In this document: positions 1-7,237 of the stretch, one piece after another
Layout: the number at the start of each line of letters is the position of its first letter
Numbering within the stretch: the stretch's first letter is position 1
NCBI GenBank assembly: GCA_964472265.1
Contig: CAYYJO010000001.1
Coordinates: 1 to 64,000 of the forward strand
Source of the DNA: JAGNLA01 sp964472265
Lineage (GTDB): Bacteria; Caldisericota; Caldisericia; JAAYUI01
Direction of reading: 5' to 3'
DNA: 64,000 nt
Program-made: the position numbers and the translations under genes
The notes under the pieces: generated by a model
Seen by the model: the letters and a program-made list of their open reading frames with translations, nothing else
The model's database searches: none
Told to the model about the DNA's origin: nothing

Positions 1-807
1 TGGCCTTGAGAGTTGACCAGGGCGTGATCCTGACTCACCGAAGGTGGTGATGAGGGCGTAATCTGCAGTGTTATAGATATAGACTTTGTTCTCTGTTTGA
101 CTTGTTACATAGAACTTGGCATCAGTACCGGCTACAGCCCAGCAACCATCCATAAGGATTGATGTAAGTGTCTTTCCTGTAAGGTCAAAAACAATGACCT
201 TTTTCATTCCTGGATCCGTTACGATGATTTTGTCGGATGAGATTCCTACGCCTGTTGGTTCAACAAAAGTTGCGCCATCCTGATTGTAGTTGATTGTGTC
301 AATGTACTTGCCGGTTGTGTCGCAGACAATGACATTGGAGGAGCCAGTGTTTGCAATGTAAAGCCTTCCCTGATATTGCGCGATTCCCCTTGGCTGGTTA
401 AGAAGCTGTTGCTGGTTGTTGTAAACCTTGAATTCGCCGGCGTACTTACCGTCCTTGTCATGCATGAGGATTTTGTTGTTTACATTGTCACAGAGGAATG
501 TAGTGCCCTTATATGATGTTATGCCTGCCGGAAGATACAGCTGGCCATTGTGTTGACCAAATATTCCGAAGGCAAATTCAGATCTGGGATAGATTCCCTG
601 AACCCTGCGCATGCCCTGATCAACAATATAGAGCCTTGCTCCATCAAAGTGCAGGAATGTAGGTTCAAGAAACATGCCAATGGGCATGTTCTTCCCGATG
701 ATGTCAGGTGTCGGTCCAGTTACGGCAGCGATATCCTTCTTCCCTGTTACAAGGAATGTTGATATCATGACAATTGCTACCAATACTGCGATCGCTTTCT
801 TCATCAT
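1..807 (-). CDS. Exported NHL-repeat beta-propeller protein (3' end outside window)
   Basis: An open frame runs from an ATG at 807 (or the adjacent ATG at 804) to the window edge without a stop, giving about 269 residues. It is preceded by GAAAGGGG a few bases upstream. The N-terminus (MMKKAIAVLVAIVMISTF) looks like a signal peptide. The rest shows NHL/YVTN-like blades, for example LYIVDQGMRRVQGIYP, LYIANTGSSNVIVCDTTGKY and KIIVTDPGMKKVIVFD, spaced about 45 residues apart. Such propellers usually bind proteins or glycans, and no enzymatic residue is visible. It resembles the propeller of the NHL gene at 23776-26793, so the two may be paralogues. It is transcribed divergently from the S-layer protein gene. 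Function unknown; the family call is fairly safe. Confidence 0.75.
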   Translation of the reverse strand, partial: MMKKAIAVLVAIVMISTFLVTGKKDIAAVTGPTPDIIGKNMPIGMFLEPTFLHFDGARLYIVDQGMRRVQGIYPRSEFAFGIFGQHNGQLYLPAGITSYKGTTFLCDNVNNKILMHDKDGKYAGEFKVYNNQQQLLNQPRGIAQYQGRLYIANTGSSNVIVCDTTGKYIDTINYNQDGATFVEPTGVGISSDKIIVTDPGMKKVIVFDLTGKTLTSILMDGCWAVAGTDAKFYVTSQTENKVYIYNTADYALITTFGESGSRPGQLSRP

Positions 808-899
808 TTGCCCCTTTCGCGTAATCATGTATGAAAATGATACCATGTTTCCATACTATTTCCAACAGGTAGACGGTCAATAAAGCTCGCAGGCTGTAA

Positions 900-920
900 A
901 GGTTATATTTTCGATAACCT
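900..920. repeat. Perfect inverted repeat in divergent intergenic region
   Basis: AGGTTAT (900-906) and ATAACCT (914-920) flank a 7-base loop, about 20 bp upstream of the -35 box of the S-layer gene. It could be an operator. No T-run follows, so it is unlikely to be a terminator. Confidence 0.4.
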
Positions 921-939
921 GTGCTTGTGTTTCCTTGTC

Positions 940-967
940 TTGTTTTTAATATTGCGCCCGTTATATT
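940..967 (+). promoter_or_regulatory. Promoter of the SLH/nucleotidase-like gene
   Basis: TTGTTT (940-945) and TATATT (962-967) are separated by 16 bp. The ATG at 1019 is preceded by AAGGAGG at a good distance. Confidence 0.55.
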
Positions 968-1018
968 TAAGCCCGTACAAGTTTTTAAAGAGTAAAACAG
1001 CCTTAAGGAGGACTTTTT

Positions 1019-4000
1019 ATGAAGAAGATGATAAGGAATGGACTGTTGATCATAACGACGGCAGCCCTTCTTTGCAGCTCGTTCGTTGGACTGGGATCAA
1101 TCGGTACGGTAAAAGCAGCAGCCGTAGAATTTTTCCCGTTCTCGATCATAATGACGGCCGGCATGCATGGAAATGTTATGCCGTTCGAATACCAGGGTCA
1201 GCCTGATTTCGGTGGTTTCGCAAAAGCATCAACAAAAATTGCTGAAATCAGAAAAGAAATCTGGATGGACAAGAACTGGTGGGAAAACGGCGGCGAGACA
1301 ATGACTCTCGACATTGGAAACGCCATTATGGGTTCCCAGACAGGCTGGCTTTTCACAAACAAGAAAGTCGGAGACGACATTCACCCGGCAATCAAAGCAA
1401 TGAACGGCATTGGTGAGATCAATCTCCCACCGGTTGGCGAAAATACCGGCAAGACCGTTAAGGGTTACGATGCAATGCTCTACGGTGCAGGTGAACTCTC
1501 AATAGCCCCACAGCGCAGGGAGCAGCTTCGTGGCCAGGCCACATTCCCGTGGATCACTTCAAACGTAATGGTTGGCAAGGACAGGGAAAAGTTCTCCTCA
1601 GACGAGTGGAAGATGGTTGTTTACAAAATCCCGACAGCAGCCCACCCTCTTCGTTTCGGCGTCATCGGCCTTACCAACCCGGCAGTCAAAACCTGGGAAG
1701 ACCCGCTCAACCTTAAGCTTGGAAGCCAGGAACTCTATTTTGAAAACTATCTCGAAAAGGCAAGGGAATGGTCAGAAATTCTTAAGGAAACTGGCGAAAA
1801 GGCTGACTTCATCACCATCATCACAGACCTTGGCCTCGACAAAAACGCTGATGGAACATGGAACAAGACCAATCCAATCTATCAGATCATCCAGGATGTA
1901 ACATACGTAGATTTCATCATCTCGTCATCGCCAGGCAACCCGGTTCAGTCAGAAACCTTCGTCACTACCTCCGAAACCGGCAAGAAGCATGAAACGCTCC
2001 TCACCCAGCTTCCAGAAGATGGAATCACAATGGGCAGGATGGATCTCGTTCTCGAAAAGTGCACATGCCCGGTAAAACCGTACGTTTTCAGGATGGAAAA
2101 CGGCAGAAGAGTTATGAAGGCTCGCTTTGTCACTCTTGACAGCACCATACCGGCTGACCAGAAGATCAGAAACGAATTCAAGACCTCAGAAGTTCTCATG
2201 AAGGAACAGTTCGACAAGCGTGTTGGAGAATCAGCATCGGAAATCACAACTTCGAATGCAAGATATGTTGACAATCCAGTCGCAGAAATTGCCTGCAAGG
2301 CAATGATGAAGGAAACTGGTGCCGAGATCGCACTCACAGACATCTGGACAACAACGGCAACAGTCAAGAAGGGCTCCTTCACATACGGTGACCTTTTCAA
2401 TGTTTTCCCGAAGGACTCAAAAATTTACAAGATGACCCTTACCGGAAAGCAGATCAAGGACGCTCTCGCAAGGGCAGCACAGGTCTACCACACAACAAAC
2501 GACAAAAACTTCATCATCGCAAAGGGTCTCAAATACTCGCTTGATGTCAGACCCGGCGCAACAAATCCAGTACCGGTTTTCTCCCTTGATGTCAACAAGA
2601 AGTACGTGGTCGCAACAAACTCATACATCGCTTTCGGCCAGGGTGACTACAAGTTCGACACAAAGAAGGAAGCAACCTCAAGGAAACTCTTTGATGCAGT
2701 TGAAAAGTACATCAAAGACAATGGAGCACGCTGGGACAACGTAGTTTCAAAGAACTGGTTTGTGGTTCCAGACTATCTTGACCACTGGGCAAAGGATTAC
2801 ATCCAGGTTCTCATGGACAAGAAGGTCGTCGGCGGAGACGCAAACGGCAGATACAACCCGGATGCAAACATGGTCAGGGCAGAAGCTGCAAAGATGGTTC
2901 TCTCAATCTATGACCACGGCACGGCAAATCCAGCAAAGGCATCGTTCTCAGACATAAACGCAAAGAACTGGGCATACACCTTTGTTGAAGGCGGACTTAC
3001 TAAGGGTATGTGGTTCTGGCTCAAGGGCAAATTTGAACCGAACAAAAACGTAACCAGAGAAGAAGTCATCACGAACATGGTCATCTCAATGGGCAAGAAG
3101 GCAGAAGCAGAAGCCATCTCAGATGCTGACCTCAACAAGTTCGTTGCCACCTTCTCAGATGCAAACACATCTTCAACATGGTCAAAGAAGTATCTTGCCT
3201 ACGCAACCCAGAACGGTCTCGTTGGCGGATCAGTTGGCAAGGATGGAAAACTCCTTGTCTCACCAACAGCAAACATCAAGCGTTCTGAAGTAGCAGTCGT
3301 TATGGCAAAGGCTCGCTTCCCAGTCGTTGCAGTCATGGGAACAGCAGACTTCAGGTCAGAAGTTGACCAGTGGAGAAAGAGCTTTGACGACAAGCCACTC
3401 GGTGGAATCGCTGGACTTTCCTACACAATCGGAAGCATTAGAACATCATACGACTCTTCAGTCCTCATTGATGCAGGCGGAATGATCTCTGGCACAACGT
3501 ATGCAGAACTTGGCAACGGCAAGCTTGCAACAGGCCTCTACTCAGCTCTCGGTTATGATGCAGCCGCCCTGTCACTTCGCGACCTTTACCTTGGTGCAGA
3601 CAAGCTCAAGGCAAGAGTTGCAGACATATCATCAGCCTGCCCAGTCGTTGCAGCAAATATTGATGGCCTGGACAACTCGGTCAAGGCTACAATAAAAACG
3701 GTCAACGGCATTAAAATCGGTATCGTTGGCATCGTTGACCCACAGGGCAATGATTTTGTCTGTGCCGATGATCTAGGCGCAGTCAAATTCAAAGACACTG
3801 CAATCGATAAAGTTGCTACAACCATCAATACTGCAGCAGCACAGCTCAAGTCGAAAGGTGCAGAAATAATCGTTCTCGCTGGCGGAATCCCGGGATACAT
3901 TGAGCTTGGCATGACAGAAAAAGAAGGATTCAAGGGTCCAGCTGCACAGCTTGCAGGCAAGCTCTCAGGAATCAGCGCCATGTTCATCTCCGGTTCACCA

Positions 4001-4846
4001 ATGACGTTCACCGCACCGGCATCAAACGGTGTTCAGGTCATCTCTCCGGGTATGGGCGGAATCAACGTCGGTCTTGCAAAGATCAGATTCGATACTAAGA
4101 CAAGATCAATTGACAACGTTTCAACAGGACTTGAACCGGCATACGCAAAACCACTCAAGGTCAAGGCAACCGTCGAGGAAATCTACAACAAGGCAAACAG
4201 CTTCGTTGAAGGTCAGAAGTCAGCAATGAAGTCTGAGATCGACAAGGTTGTTGGAAGAACTGAAACCGGCCTCAACATGGATCAGAACAACGAATGCCGC
4301 CTTGGAGACTTTATTACTGATTACATCAGGGAAGAAACCGGCGCAGAAGTTGTCGTGTTCCCGTCAGAACTTGGCTGGAAGAGCATCGGCAAGGGCAACA
4401 TAACAATGAGCGACGTCTACAACGCACTCCCGTATGAGGACGTTTGGTTCAAGGGCGAAATCAAGGGTTCAAAGCTCAGGGCAATGGCTGAGGATTCAGT
4501 CAGCGGCGAGAGCTCGGTAATGCAGATTTCAGGACTCATGTTCGTATTCACAAGATCAGCTGAAGTAGGCAACCGTGTTACCGAAATCGCAACCTACGCT
4601 GGCACAACCAGAACACCAATCGATGATGACAAGACATACACAATCGCAGTTCCATCGCGTGATCTGTTCACACTTCCAGGCTTTGGACGCGAAATGTTCA
4701 AGACATCGGTTACAAACGCAAAGAACCTTTGCACATACGTTCGCAAGTCATTCCTGAGCAAGATCGCAAAACTCACAGAAGCAGGACAGAATGTCGACCA
4801 GGAACTTGGTAACCCGGTTGACCAGAAAGGCCGTTTCTGGGAATGA
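1019..4846 (+). CDS. S-layer protein with two degenerate 5'-nucleotidase-like modules flanking three SLH repeats
   Basis: This 1275-residue protein has a signal peptide (about 1-34). Module 1 (about 36-575) resembles the UshA/CpdB calcineurin-like phosphoesterase plus 5'-nucleotidase C-terminal domain. Three S-layer homology repeats follow (about 582-765), for example DHWAKDYIQVLMDKKVVGG. Module 2 (about 768-1275) is a second nucleotidase-like unit. In module 1 the usual D-x-H motif reads TAGMHGN (Asp to Gly48), GD reads GN (101) and GNHE reads GAGE (157-159). In module 2 the matching motifs read TADFRS, DAGG and SLRD. Most metal ligands are therefore missing and catalysis looks unlikely. The SLH repeats would bind pyruvylated cell-wall polymer. 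The start is fixed by AAGGAGG, and a strong terminator follows. A structural or nucleotide-binding surface role is inference. Confidence 0.85.
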   Translation: MKKMIRNGLLIITTAALLCSSFVGLGSIGTVKAAAVEFFPFSIIMTAGMHGNVMPFEYQGQPDFGGFAKASTKIAEIRKEIWMDKNWWENGGETMTLDIGNAIMGSQTGWLFTNKKVGDDIHPAIKAMNGIGEINLPPVGENTGKTVKGYDAMLYGAGELSIAPQRREQLRGQATFPWITSNVMVGKDREKFSSDEWKMVVYKIPTAAHPLRFGVIGLTNPAVKTWEDPLNLKLGSQELYFENYLEKAREWSEILKETGEKADFITIITDLGLDKNADGTWNKTNPIYQIIQDVTYVDFIISSSPGNPVQSETFVTTSETGKKHETLLTQLPEDGITMGRMDLVLEKCTCPVKPYVFRMENGRRVMKARFVTLDSTIPADQKIRNEFKTSEVLMKEQFDKRVGESASEITTSNARYVDNPVAEIACKAMMKETGAEIALTDIWTTTATVKKGSFTYGDLFNVFPKDSKIYKMTLTGKQIKDALARAAQVYHTTNDKNFIIAKGLKYSLDVRPGATNPVPVFSLDVNKKYVVATNSYIAFGQGDYKFDTKKEATSRKLFDAVEKYIKDNGARWDNVVSKNWFVVPDYLDHWAKDYIQVLMDKKVVGGDANGRYNPDANMVRAEAAKMVLSIYDHGTANPAKASFSDINAKNWAYTFVEGGLTKGMWFWLKGKFEPNKNVTREEVITNMVISMGKKAEAEAISDADLNKFVATFSDANTSSTWSKKYLAYATQNGLVGGSVGKDGKLLVSPTANIKRSEVAVVMAKARFPVVAVMGTADFRSEVDQWRKSFDDKPLGGIAGLSYTIGSIRTSYDSSVLIDAGGMISGTTYAELGNGKLATGLYSALGYDAAALSLRDLYLGADKLKARVADISSACPVVAANIDGLDNSVKATIKTVNGIKIGIVGIVDPQGNDFVCADDLGAVKFKDTAIDKVATTINTAAAQLKSKGAEIIVLAGGIPGYIELGMTEKEGFKGPAAQLAGKLSGISAMFISGSPMTFTAPASNGVQVISPGMGGINVGLAKIRFDTKTRSIDNVSTGLEPAYAKPLKVKATVEEIYNKANSFVEGQKSAMKSEIDKVVGRTETGLNMDQNNECRLGDFITDYIREETGAEVVVFPSELGWKSIGKGNITMSDVYNALPYEDVWFKGEIKGSKLRAMAEDSVSGESSVMQISGLMFVFTRSAEVGNRVTEIATYAGTTRTPIDDDKTYTIAVPSRDLFTLPGFGREMFKTSVTNAKNLCTYVRKSFLSKIAKLTEAGQNVDQELGNPVDQKGRFWE

Positions 4847-4870
4847 TCCATTAGCCTTCAAGGCAAACAA

Positions 4871-4900
4871 AAAGCCCCGCTTTATTGCGGGGCTTTTTTC
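4871..4900 (+). terminator. Bidirectional rho-independent terminator
   Basis: AAAGCCCCGC and GCGGGGCTTTT form a strong stem around a 6-base loop. A T-run on each strand serves both the S-layer gene and the converging rnc operon. Confidence 0.9.
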
Positions 4901-4917
4901 TTTTTGGCGAACGATTT

Positions 4918-5625
4918 CTATTTTAGATTGTCCAAAGCATTGTAGGCGGCATTCTGTTCAGCTTCCCTTTTTGATCTGCCAGTACCTGTTCCCAAAGTTT
5001 TATCCCCAATCATTACTGCGACTTCAAACGTCGGATTGTGGCTTGGGCCCTCTGATTTAAGGATTGTGTAATAGGGCGTGCCCGAACCACTGTTTTGAAT
5101 GATATGCTGGAGTTCAGACTTTCTGTCCCTTACCGATGAGGCGTTTTCGAGAAGTCGAACTGAGTCGAGAAACCGCCATGCCCCTTCAATGCCTTTTGCA
5201 AGGTAAACAACTGCAGACAGAGCTTCAAAAACATCTGCAAGAATCTTGTTTTTTTCCGCCCCACCTGATTGAGATTCACCTCTGCCAAGCCTCAGGCATT
5301 CATTTATGTTTAGAATCCTGGCCAGTTTTGCCAAAGAACCCTCAGAGACAACAGACGCCCTCGCTCTTGTGAGTTCGCCCTCCATCCAGTCTGAATGCTG
5401 CCCGTAGAGTTTTGTAGCCGTATAAGTGTTCAGGATTGCGTCACCGAGGAATTCCAATCTTTCGTAATTGGGGCAGTTGTTTTCAACAGCAAATGAAGTG
5501 TGGGTGAGCGATTCCAAAAAAAGAGCCACCGATGACGGTGGCAGTTGGAGCTTGTGAAACAGAACCTTTTGTGATTCTGCTAAAGGATCAGCTGGTAGCC
5601 TGGATGATTTTCGAAACCAGATCAT
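4918..5625 (-). CDS. rnc: Ribonuclease III
   Basis: RNase III cleaves double-stranded RNA in rRNA precursors and structured mRNAs. The 235-residue protein carries the signature NYERLEFLGDAIL (53-65), with catalytic-type E58 and D62, and the second acidic pair ADVFEAL (D131, E134). A C-terminal double-stranded RNA-binding domain (about 165-235) ends in GTGRSKREAEQNAA. Length matches the family. It is the last gene of the rpmF-plsX-rnc operon and its start lies 38 bp inside the 3' end of plsX, implying translational coupling. This neighbourhood (L32, PlsX, RNase III) is common in bacteria. The bidirectional terminator at 4871-4900 closes the operon. Confidence 0.95.
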   Translation of the reverse strand: MIWFRKSSRLPADPLAESQKVLFHKLQLPPSSVALFLESLTHTSFAVENNCPNYERLEFLGDAILNTYTATKLYGQHSDWMEGELTRARASVVSEGSLAKLARILNINECLRLGRGESQSGGAEKNKILADVFEALSAVVYLAKGIEGAWRFLDSVRLLENASSVRDRKSELQHIIQNSGSGTPYYTILKSEGPSHNPTFEVAVMIGDKTLGTGTGRSKREAEQNAAYNALDNLK

Positions 5626-6574
5626 TTTCCACGCATTTCACAGCCTGCATTATGGCCGATTTTATTGCAACCCTGTTTGATCTGCCGTGACAGATGATGG
5701 AGATTCCGTTCACTCCAAGAAGTGGAGCTCCACCATATTCTGCATAATCAAACATCCTTTTAACTTTGCCAAGGTTTGACTTAAGGAAAAGTCCGCCGAT
5801 TTTTCCTGAAAGATTTTCAGTTGCAGCTTTTTTTACAAGTTTCATTACAGATGTGGCGACACCTTCAACGGTTTTCAAAACCACATTACCGGTAAAACCG
5901 TCCGAAACGTAGACATCGGCAATACCTTTAACCAAATCTTTTGACTCGATGTTGCCAGTGAAGTTAAGATTCGCTTTCTTAAGGAGCTTGTATGTTTCCT
6001 GGGCAAGCTCAGAGCCCTTTTCTTCCTCTTCCCCGATGTTGAGCAAGGCAACCCTGGGGTTTTCAAAGCCCATGACAGACTTGGCGTAAGCGTTTGCCAT
6101 TAATGCGAATTGGATAAGGTTAAGAGGTTTGCAGTCAGCGACGGCTCCGGCATCGCAGAGCAGTCCAAATCCGCCATTAACATTGGGGATTACCTGTCCA
6201 ATGCCTGGCCTGTCAATGCCCTTGAAACGCCCCAAAATGAAAATGGCGCCTGCCATCTGTGCGCCTGTTGAACCGGCAGAAACAACTGCATCACAGCGCT
6301 TCTCAGCCACAAGCCTCGTGGCAACAAAGATTGAAGCGTCCTTCTTTTTTCTCAGAACATCCGACGGATGGTCGCCCATCGAGACGACCTCCGACGTGTG
6401 GATGATTGGGAATTTCAGGTCTGTTTTGAGTTCGACAAGTGTCTGTTCGATCCTTGCCTGGTCTCCAACCAGAGTGATGTCAATGTCAGCGTGTTTTCGA
6501 GCAAGAACCGCTCCTGCGATGATTTCATGTGGAGCGTTGTCGCCACCCATCGCATCAAGCGCTATCTTGATCAT
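5588..6574 (-). CDS. plsX: Phosphate acyltransferase PlsX
   Basis: PlsX converts acyl-ACP and phosphate to acyl phosphate, the donor for PlsY in phospholipid synthesis. The 328-residue protein begins with the characteristic MIKIALDAMGGDNAPHEI and has further family blocks, including VVSAGSTGAQMAGA, GLLCDAGAVADCKP and YVSDGFTGNVVLKT. Length is normal for the family. Its ATG overlaps the end of rpmF by 4 bp and its end overlaps rnc by 38 bp, so the three genes form one tightly coupled operon. A downstream fabH, often seen with plsX, is absent here. Confidence 0.96.
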   Translation of the reverse strand: MIKIALDAMGGDNAPHEIIAGAVLARKHADIDITLVGDQARIEQTLVELKTDLKFPIIHTSEVVSMGDHPSDVLRKKKDASIFVATRLVAEKRCDAVVSAGSTGAQMAGAIFILGRFKGIDRPGIGQVIPNVNGGFGLLCDAGAVADCKPLNLIQFALMANAYAKSVMGFENPRVALLNIGEEEEKGSELAQETYKLLKKANLNFTGNIESKDLVKGIADVYVSDGFTGNVVLKTVEGVATSVMKLVKKAATENLSGKIGGLFLKSNLGKVKRMFDYAEYGGAPLLGVNGISIICHGRSNRVAIKSAIMQAVKCVENDLVSKIIQATS

Positions 6575-6786
6575 TCAGCTTTCTTCTTTTCCTTCTTGAC
6601 CTTTGGTGCAACAACGAGTTCAAGGTTGCTGCCAGCGCCGTAGTGTCCGCAATATGGACACACTCTGTGTGAGAGCTTAAGCTTTCCGCAATGCTCGCAT
6701 GAAACAAGGTTTGGCTTGTCCAGTTTCTGGTGCGCCCTGCGCATCCTTCCGCGCCTTGGCGTCTGTTTCTTTTTTGGGTTTGCCAT
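6571..6786 (-). CDS. rpmF: 50S ribosomal protein L32
   Basis: This small 71-residue ribosomal protein begins MANPKKKQTPRRGRMRRAHQ, the typical bL32 N-terminus. It has an intact zinc ribbon of two CxxC pairs (C30/C33 and C43/C46), so it is the zinc-binding form. A good ribosome site (GGAGG in the complement) precedes the ATG. It is the first gene of the rpmF-plsX-rnc operon and is driven by a strong promoter at 6827-6854. The lysine-rich tail (KVKKEKKKAE) extends slightly past the usual end. Confidence 0.96.
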   Translation of the reverse strand: MANPKKKQTPRRGRMRRAHQKLDKPNLVSCEHCGKLKLSHRVCPYCGHYGAGSNLELVVAPKVKKEKKKAE

Positions 6787-6826
6787 TTAATTTTCCTCCG
6801 TATAAATATAACCGTACAGAAAAGCA

Positions 6827-6854
6827 AGTATATTATACCGTTTTGCCGTGTCAA
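6827..6854 (-). promoter_or_regulatory. Promoter of rpmF-plsX-rnc
   Basis: Read on the minus strand, TTGACA (6849-6854) and TATACT (6827-6832) are 16 bp apart. The -35 box lies 3 bp from the -35 box of the divergent rpsT promoter. Confidence 0.75.
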
Positions 6855-6857
6855 CCC

Positions 6858-6885
6858 TTGACAGGTGAGAATTGGGCATTAAACT
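6858..6885 (+). promoter_or_regulatory. Promoter of rpsT
   Basis: TTGACA (6858-6863) and TAAACT (6880-6885) are 16 bp apart, upstream of the S20 gene. With the rpmF promoter it forms the palindrome TGTCAA-ccc-TTGACA. Confidence 0.7.
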
Positions 6886-6914
6886 TTTCATCGATTTTGC
6901 TTTTGGAGGATGAT

Positions 6915-7184
6915 ATGCTTCGACACAAGTCAGCACAGAAATCAGTTAGGCAGTCGGCAACGAGACGCGTTAGAAACGTTTCGCAGAAGTCGGCCGCAAA
7001 GACAGCAATAAAGCAGGCAGTTGAATCTTTTGGACAGGCAAATGAGACAGAAGCAGTGAAGCTCGCAATCAAGAAGCTTGACAAACTTGAGTCTCACGGC
7101 ATTGCCCACAAGAACACAGTGGCCAGGAGAAAATCCAGGCTCATGAAGAAGCTCAACGCCTCAAAAGAAAAAGCTGCAGCCTAA
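6915..7184 (+). CDS. rpsT: 30S ribosomal protein S20
   Basis: The 89-residue basic protein begins MLRHKSAQKSVRQSATRRVR and shows the S20 pattern of three helices, with AKTAIKQAVESF and a C-terminal AHKNTVARRKSRLMKKLN. It binds 16S rRNA early in 30S assembly. The start at 6915 is chosen because GGAGGA lies just upstream and because the open frame further upstream has no S20 character and overlaps the rpmF promoter. It is monocistronic, with its own promoter and a terminator at 7203-7236. Confidence 0.95.
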   Translation: MLRHKSAQKSVRQSATRRVRNVSQKSAAKTAIKQAVESFGQANETEAVKLAIKKLDKLESHGIAHKNTVARRKSRLMKKLNASKEKAAA

Positions 7185-7202
7185 GTCTTTTCATTCACTG
7201 AC

Positions 7203-7236
7203 AAAACCTCCGGCCATATTGGCAGGAGGTTTTTTA
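7203..7236 (+). terminator. Terminator of rpsT
   Basis: AAAACCTCC (7203-7211) pairs with GGAGGTTTT (7225-7233), with an additional GCC/GGC pairing inside, and a T-run follows. Confidence 0.85.
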
Positions 7237-7237
7237 T

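Noticed and set aside
925..1206. Open frame of 93 codons overlapping the start of the S-layer gene
   Set aside because: It lies over the promoter and signal-peptide region of a well-supported gene in another frame and has no ribosome site or family resemblance.
6699..6914. N-terminal extension of rpsT back to 6699
   Set aside because: It would overlap rpmF and both promoters. GGAGGA before 6915 and the normal S20 length support the internal start.
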